DNA of 35,058 bases. Origin: an uncultured Pseudomonadota bacterium. GTDB taxonomy: Bacteria; Pseudomonadota; Gammaproteobacteria; Competibacterales; Competibacteraceae. The stretch lies in NCBI GenBank assembly GCA_903844665.1, contig CAIMUS010000306.1:1-35058 (forward strand), in the 5' to 3' direction. Under the pieces are notes generated by a model that was not told the origin of the DNA, did not search any database, and worked only from the letters and a program-made list of their open reading frames with translations. Made by a program: the position numbers and the translations under genes. This document shows, piece after piece, positions 35,039 to 35,058 of this stretch (position 1 is its first letter; each line of letters opens with the position of its first letter).

Positions 35039-35058
35039 GGGCGGTTCGCGAACCGCCC
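35039..35058. repeat. 20-bp perfect palindrome at the window edge
   Basis: GGGCGGTTCGCGAACCGCCC is a perfect palindrome preceded by CCCCGTAG. It is the type of short repeat unit often found in tandem next to the preceding hairpin element. It is cut by the window end. Confidence 0.75.

Overview
The window looks like chromosomal DNA of a gammaproteobacterium. The core genes are GC-rich by eye and of proteobacterial type: KdpD/KdpE, a CobD-CbiB-CobQ cobalamin block, MsrB and a GT4 glycosyltransferase. The intergenic gaps carry several kinds of dispersed inverted-repeat elements. The species cannot be fixed from sequence alone. GH57 plus GT4 alpha-glucan genes next to cobalamin genes would suit a glycogen-storing environmental lineage, but that is a guess.

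Left third (1-14300), mostly ordinary chromosome. A partial gene end is followed by a UPF0175/PIN-type toxin-antitoxin pair and a small unknown gene bracketed by two copies of one inverted-repeat element. Next come kdpD-kdpE (no kdpFABC in view), a GH57 glycoside hydrolase, a TPR lipoprotein, cobD and cbiB on the minus strand, cobQ divergent from them, a GT4 glycosyltransferase, a REP-like hairpin, msrB, and an SRPBCC-SDR fusion.

Middle (14337-28869), the most interesting part. It is a tightly packed six-gene minus-strand operon of about 14.5 kb. In transcription order it encodes: an unknown 555-aa protein; an unknown ~436-aa protein; a 1917-aa DExH helicase with zinc clusters and a DUF1998-type C-terminus (DruE-like in size and layout); a GNAT acetyltransferase fused to a tRNA-guanine-transglycosylase-family domain (DpdA-like); a ~280-aa protein, possibly winged-helix; and a ~1145-aa P-loop ATPase. 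I read it as a probable anti-phage or DNA-modification system joining a Druantia-like helicase module to a base-exchange module of the kind used to put 7-deazaguanines into DNA. The last three genes look more AT-rich than the helicase, and a perfect 12-bp direct repeat lies just outside each end of the operon.

Right third (28870-35058), scar tissue and a second accessory operon. The scar holds a short tandem motif, a frameshifted Rpn/PD-(D/E)XK gene, a beheaded HigA-type antitoxin start, an 82-bp copy of the SDR gene found 16 kb to the left, and a REP arm. Then a three-gene minus-strand operon of unrecognised proteins (358, 276 and ~859 aa) shows tight translational coupling. The window ends in two hairpin or palindrome repeats. 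I saw no tRNA, rRNA, CRISPR array or complete insertion sequence.
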